NCBI RefSeq assembly: GCF_000011065.1
Contig: NC_004663.1
Location: 2,294,001-2,358,000, forward strand
From: Bacteroides thetaiotaomicron VPI-5482
GTDB taxonomy: Bacteria; Bacteroidota; Bacteroidia; Bacteroidales; Bacteroidaceae
Direction of reading: 5' to 3'
DNA length: 64,000 bases
The notes beneath the pieces are model-generated. The model searched no databases and was not told the origin of the DNA. It saw only the letters and a list, made by a program, of their open reading frames with translations. Positions 55,872-64,000 of this stretch are shown in pieces. Position numbers and translations under genes: made by a program. Numbering within the stretch: the first letter of the stretch is position 1; every line of letters begins with the position of its first letter.

Positions 55872-57860
55872 TTATTTTATCTTAAGGGCAAAACCTCCTC
55901 CCGGTGCCAGATGAACTTTCAGTTTACCGTCCTTCTTTATCGGGAAGGACTCACACTTATAATCACGACCTGCCCGATGAGCATTCACACCATCTTTAAA
56001 CAAAGTAGCATGATAAGATTTATCACCCAGGAAAGAACAATCGACTTCAATATCACGTGCACTCCAATCTGTAATTCCACCTACATACCAGACATCCCCT
56101 TTCCGGCGTGCTGTCACAATATACTCTCCCATTTTACCGTCAAGAACGATACTTTCATCCCATACAGTTGGTATTTCTGCGATAAATGCCGTTGATTCCG
56201 GTTCGCGCATATAGTTGCTCGGAGTATCGCACAACATATTAAAAGGAGATTCAAACACCACGTACAAGGCTAGTTGGCGGCAACGGGTTCCCTGACTCAT
56301 CGGTTCTGAATAACAAGGATAATAGTTACCCTTGGAAGCATTCCTCATCGCCCCCTGCGTATAATCCATCGGACCGGAAACCTGACGGATGAAAGGAATC
56401 ATCACATCATACTTCACCTGATCTACTGACGGTGAACTCCATTTCATCTGCTCCAACCCATTGACTCCTTCGAAATTCAACACATTCGGATAAGTACGGT
56501 TCAATCCGGCAGGCTTATGAGTGCCGTGAAGGTCGAGAATCAGCTTGTATTTAGCACACATTTCAGCGGCACGATAGTTGAATGCAGTCATTTCCTGATC
56601 GTCACGGTCCATAAAGTCCACTTTGAAACCCTTTACTCCCATTTCGGCATAATGACGGCACACATTTTCCATATCACGCTCGAATGCATGATAACCGGCC
56701 CAAAGGATGATACCTACATTTTTAGAAGCTGCGTAATCTACCAGTTCTTTCAGGTCAATCTCCTTGACAACCTGCATCAAATCCGCCTGTAAGTTCACTG
56801 CCCATCCCTCGTCAAGTATCACATACTCGATACCGTTTGCAGAAGCAAAGTCTATATATGCCTTATAAGTCGGATTATTTACTCCGGTCACAAAATCAAC
56901 GCCATCCAGATTCCAGTCATTCCACCAGTCCCAAGCAACCTTTCCCGGTTTAATCCATGAAAGATCGGACATACGTGAAGGCGCACCTAACAGGTAGCTG
57001 AGATTGGTAGCGGCAAGGTCCTTATCGGTGGTAGTAACCACGGCTATACGCCAGGGGAAGTTTCTCGGCTTATCCACTTTGGCAATATAGTCTTCATGCT
57101 CCTTCACCAACATCTGAAGCTGGTTGTGACCACCCTGTACCGTACGCTTCGGATAAGGAGCATGCATACTGCTCAGACGATTCGCGCCTTCCGAAGCAGA
57201 AAGATAAAGTCCCGGATAATTTTCCAGATCGGACTCTGTGATACAGACTTTCACTCCATCGCCCGCATCTACTACCAACGGCAAGAACATCAAGCGCTGT
57301 TTATTCAGCTTCGACAGTTTGTCCGTTGTATACGTATTCTCGAAAGAATTAAAAAACTGGGAGTTATAATCACCGTCTTTACCGCTTTTTACATAAGGCA
57401 CGGAGGCAGTCATATCCGATGGAAAACAATAATCAGATACTTCCGTCACCACACGAAAAGGCTTCTTCCCCTGATTCACAAAACGGTAGGCGATACCGTC
57501 ATTGTATGCACGAAACTCTACATTCCAGTCTTTTTTGAAACGCAAGGTCAGTCCATTATAATGATTTCTCAATTCGCTGGCACGGTAGAAAGGAGATGGT
57601 ATCATCTCGTCCACACTCTTCCTGGAAGTTCCGGATAATTTCGCATTTTCTCCCCAGACAGTCCCGTTATCCAACGTCATTGATATGGGAGAAGGAGTCA
57701 GAATCTGCCTGCCGTTGCATGTAATGTCATAAGTCAGCCGGTCGCCAATGGTTATTGTCGTTTTCAGATTTCCATCAGGTGAGGCTAGTGTAAATTGCTT
57801 CTGAGCTTGCAACGAAAGCGTACACAAGACACATAATAATAAAAATGTAAGTTTTTTCAT
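55872..57860 (-). CDS. Exported retaining alpha-galactosidase, GH97
   Basis: The chosen start (MKKLTFLLLCVLCTLSLQAQ, signal peptide) gives 662 residues. Residue 415 is the Asp of GFKVDFMD and residue 470 is the Glu of EGVNGLE. Asp415 and Glu470 are the nucleophile and acid/base of the characterised B. thetaiotaomicron GH97 retaining alpha-galactosidase. Other GH97 members are inverting alpha-glucosidases that lack this Asp. The N-terminal beta-sandwich (25-270), TIM barrel (275-555) and C-terminal beta domain are all present. The frame is open nine codons upstream to 57887. It is the last gene of the polysaccharide locus, 32 bases after the GH3 gene. Confidence 0.95.
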   Translation of the reverse strand: MKKLTFLLLCVLCTLSLQAQKQFTLASPDGNLKTTITIGDRLTYDITCNGRQILTPSPISMTLDNGTVWGENAKLSGTSRKSVDEMIPSPFYRASELRNHYNGLTLRFKKDWNVEFRAYNDGIAYRFVNQGKKPFRVVTEVSDYCFPSDMTASVPYVKSGKDGDYNSQFFNSFENTYTTDKLSKLNKQRLMFLPLVVDAGDGVKVCITESDLENYPGLYLSASEGANRLSSMHAPYPKRTVQGGHNQLQMLVKEHEDYIAKVDKPRNFPWRIAVVTTTDKDLAATNLSYLLGAPSRMSDLSWIKPGKVAWDWWNDWNLDGVDFVTGVNNPTYKAYIDFASANGIEYVILDEGWAVNLQADLMQVVKEIDLKELVDYAASKNVGIILWAGYHAFERDMENVCRHYAEMGVKGFKVDFMDRDDQEMTAFNYRAAEMCAKYKLILDLHGTHKPAGLNRTYPNVLNFEGVNGLEQMKWSSPSVDQVKYDVMIPFIRQVSGPMDYTQGAMRNASKGNYYPCYSEPMSQGTRCRQLALYVVFESPFNMLCDTPSNYMREPESTAFIAEIPTVWDESIVLDGKMGEYIVTARRKGDVWYVGGITDWSARDIEVDCSFLGDKSYHATLFKDGVNAHRAGRDYKCESFPIKKDGKLKVHLAPGGGFALKIK

Positions 57861-57892
57861 GGTTGTAACTAATATATTAGATTTCAAAATAA

Positions 57893-60172
57893 TTATTCCG
57901 CAATAAAGCGCTTTGTCTGTACATCACGACTGTTCGTACCTATCATCACGTCAAACTCTCCCGGTTCGTAGATATATTGCAGCCCGGAATTATAAAATTT
58001 CAGGTCATCTTCCGTAAGTACAAACTTCACTTCACGGCTTTCTCCTTTTTTCAGGAAGATACGATCGAAGCCTTTCAGCTCTTTCACCGGACGCGCTACT
58101 TCCGCATAGATATCACGCAAATAGATTTGTACCGTTTCATAGCCGTCATGGTTCCCTTTGTTGGTGACGGTAACGGAAGCTGTCAGGTTTCCATTTTTCG
58201 GCAAGGTTTCCGAACTGAGCTGCAGGTCGCCATATACAAAGTCGGTATAACTCAAACCGTATCCGAAAGGATAAAGAGGTTCGTTACTCTCATCCAGATA
58301 GTTGCTGGCATACCGGTTGAAAACACGGTTGTCCGGGTCCGGACGTCCAGTGTTCAAATGATTGTAGAACAAAGGAAGTTGCCCTACCGAACGAGGGAAG
58401 GTAGTAGTCAGCTTACCGCACGGGACGGCTTTGCCAAACAGAACATCGGCAACGGCATCCCCTGTCTCACTACCTCCGAACCATACATTCAGAATAGAAG
58501 GAATGTGTTCGCTTTCCCAGTTCAAGATCAAAGGACGACCGGTGAACAGGAGCAGTACCACAGGCTTACCTGTTTTCACCAATGCTTTCAATAAGTCCTG
58601 CTGAGCGTCAGGGATTTCCAGATTAGTACGGGAAGGAGATTCACCACTCATTTCCGCACATTCACCCACAGCAGCCACAATCACATCGGCACGGGCAGCC
58701 GTACGCAATGCCTCGGCCAGCAGTTGCTGATCATTACCACGTTCCAACGGACGGATGCCGACAGCTCCTTTTTCCATTTCCGCATCATAATATACATTGC
58801 TGCCTTTGGCATAAAGTATTTCAGCCTTGTCTCCTACTGCCGACCGGATTCCTTCGAGTAATGTACCATGTCTGGACGGAGTACAGGTCATGCTCCACAT
58901 TCCGCACATATTATTGCGTGCATCTGCCATCGGACCTATTAATGCAATTTTCCCTTTTTCCTCCAACGGAAGCAGGTGATTCTCATTTTTCAGTAGAACA
59001 AACGTCTCTGCCGCAACCTCGCGTGCAACTGCACGGTGCTCAGGTGTATAAAGTTCTTTTTCCGCACGTAACGTATCGCAATATTTATATGGATCGGCAA
59101 ACAAGCCCAGTTTATACTTAGCCTCCAGCACACGACGGCAAGCTGCATCAATCTGTGCTTCGGTGACTTTCCCCTCTTTCAGCGATTCTTCCAACGTATT
59201 GAGAAAGCCGCAGGAAACCATGTCCATATCCGTCCCCGCCTGCAAAGCACGGACAGAGGCTTCCTTCAAAGGAGCCACACCATGAATGGACATTTCAGCA
59301 ATGGAATTGTAGTCTGTGACCAAAAGTCCCTGAAATCCCCATTCGTCACGAAGCACGTCTGTCAACAGCCATTTATTTGCCGTAGCCGGTATGCCGTCTA
59401 CTATATTAAAAGAACTCATCACACTACCGACACCAGCCTCAACCGCCGCCCGATAAGGAGCAAAATATTCGTTATACATACGCAGATGGCTCATGTCGAC
59501 TGTATTATAATCCTTACCGGCTTCTGATGCTCCATAGAGGGCGAAATGTTTTACACAAGAAAGGATTTCATCTTTTCCCTGCATACTGTCACCTTGATAA
59601 CCGTGCACATAGGCCTTTGCCAACAGTGAAGCCAGATAAGGGTCCTCACCGCTTCCTTCGGCAATACGTCCCCAACGGGCATCCCGGCAGATGTCTACCA
59701 TCGGGCTGAATGTCCAGCAAATGCCATCCGCACTGGCCTCAATGGCAGAAATCCGCGCCATCCGCTGAATAGCCAACGTATCCCAACTGCATGAGAGGGC
59801 CAACGGTATCGGGAAAATCGTTTCATAACCATGTATGACATCCGCCCCGACTATCAAGGGAATTTTCAATCGGGTTTCTTCCACTGCCAGCCGTTGCAGG
59901 TCATAGATTTTTTTGATTCCTTTTACATTGAAAAAGCCACCGATCTCTTCTTTGCGAATCATATCACTAAGCTCACAATTCATCACCGAGCCTGTCACCA
60001 AGTCGCCACCGGAAGGAAGGTTCAACTGTCCCAGTTTCTCACGGATCGTCATTTTACCCATCAGGTCTGTGACAAAGCGATCCATCTCTACCTCTTTTCC
60101 CCCACCAGACTCCGAACAGGAAAAGAATGTAATGCCACAAAGGGCACCAAACACCAGATTTCTTATTTTCAT
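57893..60172 (-). CDS. GH3 beta-glycosidase lipoprotein
   Basis: This 759-residue enzyme belongs to family GH3, mostly beta-glucosidases and beta-xylosidases. The N-terminus (MKIRNLVFGALCGITFFSCS, lipidated Cys19) is a lipoprotein signal. The barrel has GRIAEGSGEDPYL, SCVKHFALYGASEAG and the nucleophile Asp287 in LVTDYNS. The alpha/beta sandwich (from about 390) and C-terminal fibronectin-like domain (SYTDFVYGDL onward, about 640-755) are complete. Substrate linkage cannot be read from motifs. It sits between GH43 and GH97 in the locus, with 193 bases and a possible promoter upstream. Confidence 0.93.
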   Translation of the reverse strand: MKIRNLVFGALCGITFFSCSESGGGKEVEMDRFVTDLMGKMTIREKLGQLNLPSGGDLVTGSVMNCELSDMIRKEEIGGFFNVKGIKKIYDLQRLAVEETRLKIPLIVGADVIHGYETIFPIPLALSCSWDTLAIQRMARISAIEASADGICWTFSPMVDICRDARWGRIAEGSGEDPYLASLLAKAYVHGYQGDSMQGKDEILSCVKHFALYGASEAGKDYNTVDMSHLRMYNEYFAPYRAAVEAGVGSVMSSFNIVDGIPATANKWLLTDVLRDEWGFQGLLVTDYNSIAEMSIHGVAPLKEASVRALQAGTDMDMVSCGFLNTLEESLKEGKVTEAQIDAACRRVLEAKYKLGLFADPYKYCDTLRAEKELYTPEHRAVAREVAAETFVLLKNENHLLPLEEKGKIALIGPMADARNNMCGMWSMTCTPSRHGTLLEGIRSAVGDKAEILYAKGSNVYYDAEMEKGAVGIRPLERGNDQQLLAEALRTAARADVIVAAVGECAEMSGESPSRTNLEIPDAQQDLLKALVKTGKPVVLLLFTGRPLILNWESEHIPSILNVWFGGSETGDAVADVLFGKAVPCGKLTTTFPRSVGQLPLFYNHLNTGRPDPDNRVFNRYASNYLDESNEPLYPFGYGLSYTDFVYGDLQLSSETLPKNGNLTASVTVTNKGNHDGYETVQIYLRDIYAEVARPVKELKGFDRIFLKKGESREVKFVLTEDDLKFYNSGLQYIYEPGEFDVMIGTNSRDVQTKRFIAE

Positions 60173-60365
60173 AAGCTCTTCAAATTATTTATTTACTTTT
60201 CTGACTTTACCTTCTATACAATAACGGCAACATCGGTCAACAGAATCTATTTCGCCAAAGTTAACACTTCCTTCTAAATAATGAGACATATACCCGCAAA
60301 ATAGATTATTTATTTCTGTCAACTGAATCTATATACAATAGACGGTTCAGAAAGAAAAAGCCACA
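60173..60365. promoter_or_regulatory. Region upstream of the GH3 gene with direct repeats
   Basis: TAACTTTG on the minus strand (60256-60263) is a -7 match. GTCAACAGAATCTAT (60236-60250) and GTCAACTGAATCTAT (60318-60332) are 15-base direct repeats with one difference, one on each side of it. This may allow separate expression of GH3-GH97. Confidence 0.45.
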
Positions 60366-61349
60366 TTAATTCAGAGCTACAAATTTTCCATCCTTAATAT
60401 AAATAGGTGTTATCACCGGATGTTCCGTCTGCGAATTCGGTGCATGATAAGAAATCATCAGCCTGCCTTTAAGATCCTTGAATACCATCGCGTGTCCGCC
60501 ATCGTCACTATTTAGCGTTTCGGGCTCCTGCACCCAAGGACCAAGAACATTACCCGATGCCGAGACAGCCTGCCCGATGGCATATTTTCCATCTGTCTTT
60601 CGGAAACTGGACCATAGCATAATCAGTTTTCCATCATCCAGACGATAGATAAAAGGAGCATCCGTAACATTGCCCGTCACCCCGGAACTTGTAATAGAGC
60701 CTACCCAGGGAGCTTCCGAAGCCTTGAACAACAGATACGGATCACCTTCTGTCGTTTTCAGATCTTTCGCCAGCCGTTGGGCATAAATTTCACCGTCGAT
60801 GGTCTCCAGCCACTCACGACAGAACAACAGCCAGGGATTTCCTTCTTTGTCAATATACAAAGATCCATCCAGGCACATCCAGCCGGAAGGAGTAATCGCC
60901 TTGTTTACAAGTGGAGTGAAAGGGCCTTTCGGACTATCGGAAACTAGAATAGAAGTTCCCCGCTTCACTCCCGCATTACTGAATGTAGTAAATAAATAAT
61001 AACGTCCTTCATATTCATACACATCCGGTGCCCAAAAGTCCTGTTGCCCCCAGAAATCACTTTTAGCTATAAAAGAATAGCCTTCGTCTTTCCACGTGGA
61101 CAGGTCTTTACTTTTATAAACTCTGATTTTCAAGTTATTATTGAAATGAAGATAATACATCGAAGTTTTCTTGTCGACCAGAATAAACGGGTCCCGCAAA
61201 CGCAAACTCGATACAGGAATCGTGAAACTTTCTCCCCCCACTTCATCCGGCTCGGTGGAGGAAGTCTGTCCATCATCATTACTACAACTGACAATACACG
61301 CTCCCATCAATAACAAGAGCGAAAGAATAGAATGCTTTAACTTTTTCAT
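60366..61349 (-). CDS. GH43-family lipoprotein
   Basis: This 327-residue five-bladed propeller enzyme has a lipoprotein signal (LLLLMGACIVSCSNDD, Cys then SNDD, a surface-export-like start). GH43 landmarks are SSLRLRDPFILVD with the base Asp at about residue 53 and FWAPDVYEYEGRYYL with the second Asp. At the position where most members have the acid Glu (EGPF/EAPF), this one reads VTDAPFIYR. Family members cleave arabinosyl, xylosyl or galactosyl links. It lies after susD and is likely outward-facing, acting before import. Confidence 0.88.
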   Translation of the reverse strand: MKKLKHSILSLLLLMGACIVSCSNDDGQTSSTEPDEVGGESFTIPVSSLRLRDPFILVDKKTSMYYLHFNNNLKIRVYKSKDLSTWKDEGYSFIAKSDFWGQQDFWAPDVYEYEGRYYLFTTFSNAGVKRGTSILVSDSPKGPFTPLVNKAITPSGWMCLDGSLYIDKEGNPWLLFCREWLETIDGEIYAQRLAKDLKTTEGDPYLLFKASEAPWVGSITSSGVTGNVTDAPFIYRLDDGKLIMLWSSFRKTDGKYAIGQAVSASGNVLGPWVQEPETLNSDDGGHAMVFKDLKGRLMISYHAPNSQTEHPVITPIYIKDGKFVALN

Positions 61350-61407
61350 ATCTCAATGATTATTTAATAAAATACCTATTGAAAACTGATAAATAAATTG
61401 TTCAAGA

Positions 61408-63366
61408 TCAATAATGAGGATTCTGCTCGATATGAGAATTTTCAATAATGACCGAAGTAGGAATCGGGAACAAAAGATTCTTCTCTGAGAAATTAGTACT
61501 ATACTTCTTTCCGGTTTCTACATATTTCCCCATCCGGATCAAATCTTCCCTGCGCTTTCCTTCATACCAGAACTCCCAGCCTCTTTCTTTCAGAATCCAG
61601 TCTCTCAACGACTCCTTATCCGGGAAATCGGATAATTGCTTTATGATAGCATCTCCACCATCAGCAGCCTGTTCCATCGCTGTAAACTCTATTTCATCAA
61701 TCCAGAGTTCATATCCGCTTCCGGAATTTCCCAAAGCAAGGAACAGAGCACAATTTTGATCTTCCGTAGCTTTACCTGTCTGTGTGGAGAATTCCCTTAC
61801 TTCGCCTGCTTTCAAAGAGATAGATTCCATGTGGCTCAATGGTCCTTCAACGCGTATTTCAAACTGAATGTCTTTCGAGGCTTTCAACTTCATCTTTATT
61901 GAATACTTACGCCCTTTTGCAACCAAAGGCTCTGTTCGCATCTGCAAAGTCCAGAATTCCGTACCCGAAGATTCAACTTCCACACGTAAGCTGTTTCCGT
62001 TATTCAACGTGTTGTTTTTATCCACATCATACTTCCAGGCAGATCCACCGGCCTGATCGTAGTTATTCATCGAGAATATCCCTATAACATTGTCAACAAA
62101 CTCTCCGTCAAAGCTCTCTTTAAAAACGGGTATTGCAGGCAGAGAGGTGCCAAAGCCAAAAGCACGTTTCCGGATATCATTAATCAGATCGACACTTCCC
62201 TGATTAGGACCATTCAGTTCATTCAATGCTTCCGCCTTAAATAACAACACTTCCGCATATCGGTCGAGTACCTTATCATTGCCTGCCCATGTACCTGTAG
62301 CTTCAGGATCAATCCCATATTTCAAAGGCAAAGCGCCTACATCACCACTGGCTCTCAAATCAACTGTAGCACCGGACTTTGATGTATATTCGGCCTGTGC
62401 CAAAGCTCTTCGCCGGTCATTTTCATCAAACGTATCATAGAATCCCCACGGCATCCGGTGTCCGGACCAGCCTTCAACGATGTTTCCAGAGGGTGAAGCG
62501 TAGTCACCCGGCAAAATATTTGCATATGTATGATTACCATAATCTGCCAGTGGTTCAGCTCTCACAACAAACATCAGTTCTTTATTACCTTCGTTCTGAG
62601 CTGAAAATATACTTGCATAATCCTTCTCCAGTTCATAGTAATTCAGACCGATAATCTCATTTGCCGTTTCGAGAGCATTCTGCCACTGCTTTTCATGCAT
62701 ATAATATTTCAGTAAATAATGCAGGGCAGCTCCCTTTGTGATACGTCCGTATTCAGCTTGTTCTACCGGAAGTGCGTCGGCAGCAGCACGTAGTTCTGTC
62801 GTCAGGAAAGTTCCGACTTCTTCAGACGTAGGTCTGTAAGGTTTATAATCCGGGTCCGGATTGATTGCCTGGTCGGCTTCCAGAATCATTGGCATAGGAC
62901 CATAAAGCCGATATAAATCGAACATGAAAAAGGCTCTGAGCGCCCGGACCTCCGCAATATACAAGTCTTTCACCGACTGGGTTACCGGAGACTCTTCCAT
63001 TTTCGCTATCGTATAAGTGCAACGGGTGATATTAGGAGCAGTCCAGTTATAAAATCCTTTCACCATCTGGTCAGCATCCGTCCACGAACCATTCAGAAAA
63101 GCAACCCATGACCACTTGGTAGTCCATTCTTCGGTTGAAACTTCATCCATTACAAAAGAACTTCCATCACAAAACAAATAAGGTCCCCAGCCTTTTTGGC
63201 GTAATTCATAATAAAGGGCAACCGTTGCAGCCGAAAGGTCTGCAGGAGTATTAAACGCATTTCCAGTATCTACAACTCCATACAAGTGAGGTTCCAAGCT
63301 CCCCTCACAGGCTACAAACTGAATGCTTATAAATAGTAATAATAGTTTTTTAGCTAATTTCTTCAT
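61408..63366 (-). CDS. SusD/RagB-family binding lipoprotein with inserted CBM-like domain
   Basis: SusD proteins cap the SusC channel and bind the glycan at the surface. This one is 652 residues, about 100 longer than usual. It has a lipoprotein signal (LLLLFISIQFVACEGS, Cys20), the TPR core (APNITRCTYTIAKMEE, AEVRALRAFFMFDLYRLYGPMPM), and the typical C-terminal DLINDIRKRAFG (about 393-404) and ILKERGWEFWYEGKRREDLIRMGKY (about 591-615). Between them residues 415-565 form an extra beta-rich block (NGNSLRVEVESSGTEFW to GYELWIDEIEF) like a CBM4/9-type jelly roll. It sits 11 bases after susC. Confidence 0.92.
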   Translation of the reverse strand: MKKLAKKLLLLFISIQFVACEGSLEPHLYGVVDTGNAFNTPADLSAATVALYYELRQKGWGPYLFCDGSSFVMDEVSTEEWTTKWSWVAFLNGSWTDADQMVKGFYNWTAPNITRCTYTIAKMEESPVTQSVKDLYIAEVRALRAFFMFDLYRLYGPMPMILEADQAINPDPDYKPYRPTSEEVGTFLTTELRAAADALPVEQAEYGRITKGAALHYLLKYYMHEKQWQNALETANEIIGLNYYELEKDYASIFSAQNEGNKELMFVVRAEPLADYGNHTYANILPGDYASPSGNIVEGWSGHRMPWGFYDTFDENDRRRALAQAEYTSKSGATVDLRASGDVGALPLKYGIDPEATGTWAGNDKVLDRYAEVLLFKAEALNELNGPNQGSVDLINDIRKRAFGFGTSLPAIPVFKESFDGEFVDNVIGIFSMNNYDQAGGSAWKYDVDKNNTLNNGNSLRVEVESSGTEFWTLQMRTEPLVAKGRKYSIKMKLKASKDIQFEIRVEGPLSHMESISLKAGEVREFSTQTGKATEDQNCALFLALGNSGSGYELWIDEIEFTAMEQAADGGDAIIKQLSDFPDKESLRDWILKERGWEFWYEGKRREDLIRMGKYVETGKKYSTNFSEKNLLFPIPTSVIIENSHIEQNPHY

Positions 63367-63377
63367 GACATTCCAGT

Positions 63378-64000
63378 TTAAAATTTCACATCAAGTCCAA
63401 ATGAAAAAGTCTTCTGTTGAGGATATGACGCCCGGTCGTTTTCAACTTCCGGATCGAGTCCTTTATATCCGGTAAACGTCAGCAGATTCTGACCGGAAAA
63501 GTAAAATCTTACTTTCAACTTATCAGCTTTAAACAGTCTGCTCAAATCATATCCCAACGTTACGCTCTTCAGACGTAAATATGTATTCTTCTCCCAGTTC
63601 GGAGCACCGTAGCTATCATAGCTGTTCACTTCGCCACTAGGCATAGCAGAACTCATGTTGTCGGAAGTCCAACGATTTTTTATATCCGCCAAAAAGTTAT
63701 TATTGTCTTTCAGCCTCTGGATGCCGTTTCCACCATACACCCCGTGTTCTACCTGAGTGTAAGGATAGGAGTATCCGCCAACCGAAGCATAAAGATAGAT
63801 ATTCAGATCAAATCCTTTGTACCGGAAATCATTCGAGAATCCCATAGTAAACTTCGGTGCACGTGTCCCCAGATATACGACATCTGCCTGGTCTATTTTC
63901 CCATCAGGCTTTCCTGTCAGATTCCCTTCCTCATCGAGTCCGTTCACATCTTTATATTTGCGCTGTCCCGGTAACAAGTCCGGCATAGCCGGCGTATCTT
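63378..64000 (-). CDS. SusC/RagA TonB-dependent receptor, 5' part outside window
   Basis: Only the last 207 or so codons are in the window; the frame is open to base 64000. The visible part is the end of a SusC beta-barrel: GKIDQADVVYLGTRAPKFTMGFSNDFRYKGFDLNIY, NRWTSDNMSSAMPSG, YLRLKSVTLGYDLS, and the terminal barrel strand QQKTFSFGLDVKF ending in Phe. These proteins import oligosaccharides through the outer membrane with TonB energy. It heads, or is near the head of, the visible locus. Confidence 0.93.
   Translation of the reverse strand, partial: DTPAMPDLLPGQRKYKDVNGLDEEGNLTGKPDGKIDQADVVYLGTRAPKFTMGFSNDFRYKGFDLNIYLYASVGGYSYPYTQVEHGVYGGNGIQRLKDNNNFLADIKNRWTSDNMSSAMPSGEVNSYDSYGAPNWEKNTYLRLKSVTLGYDLSRLFKADKLKVRFYFSGQNLLTFTGYKGLDPEVENDRASYPQQKTFSFGLDVKF

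Overview
The window looks like chromosomal DNA of a Bacteroides close to B. thetaiotaomicron. The evidence is a set of promoters of the Bacteroides type (TTTG, 19-21 bases, TAnnTTTG), many lipoproteins with signal peptidase II sites, a SusC/SusD pair with glycoside hydrolases, a membrane dipeptidyl peptidase III, and a GH97 enzyme whose catalytic residues fall at the numbers known for the B. thetaiotaomicron retaining alpha-galactosidase (Asp415, Glu470).

Region 1 (1-16.4 kb): the 3' part of groEL and groES (minus strand), two adjacent L,D-transpeptidase-like exported proteins, a long cytosolic NUDIX-GAF-PAS-PAS-histidine kinase fusion, a 53-residue membrane protein, and a tight plus-strand operon of an [FeFe] hydrogenase followed by all three H-cluster maturases (HydE, HydG, HydF). 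An exported S9 peptidase and an exported esterase follow.

Region 2 (16.4-42.9 kb): mostly housekeeping. It holds hisS, a membrane zinc peptidase, a GH29 fucosidase, a Fur-family gene overlapping purA, dipeptidyl peptidase III with an AlkD-like gene, a small AraC-type regulator, recQ, cysK with a TPR protein and an acyltransferase, and a plus-strand cluster of an LtaS-like enzyme, a PAP2 phosphatase and a methyltransferase. The leucine operon (leuA-leuC-leuD-second synthase-leuB, minus strand) is preceded by a clear ribosome-mediated attenuator: a 27-residue leader peptide rich in Ile and Leu, an antiterminator and a terminator.

Region 3 (42.9-48.7 kb): a complete rRNA operon on the minus strand (16S, tRNA-Ile, tRNA-Ala, 23S, 5S) driven by three tandem promoters and closed by a strong terminator. 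The terminator's tail carries the promoter of a cysteine-rich lipoprotein.

Region 4 (48.7-55.9 kb): an AT-rich accessory segment. It has a TPR/membrane/HTH regulator, a DUF3244-like secreted protein, a very small lipoprotein, a secreted protein with an S74 self-cleaving chaperone domain, a methyltransferase, one IS3-family insertion sequence that needs a -1 frameshift, and about 700 bases of noncoding DNA built from several families of short periodic palindromic repeats.

Region 5 (55.9-64 kb): a polysaccharide utilisation locus read on the minus strand, susC-susD-GH43-GH3-GH97. The SusD carries an inserted jelly-roll, CBM-like domain.

The most unusual items are the leu attenuator, the 22-bp periodic repeat arrays, the NUDIX-kinase fusion, the SusD insertion and the S74/DUF3244 cluster.
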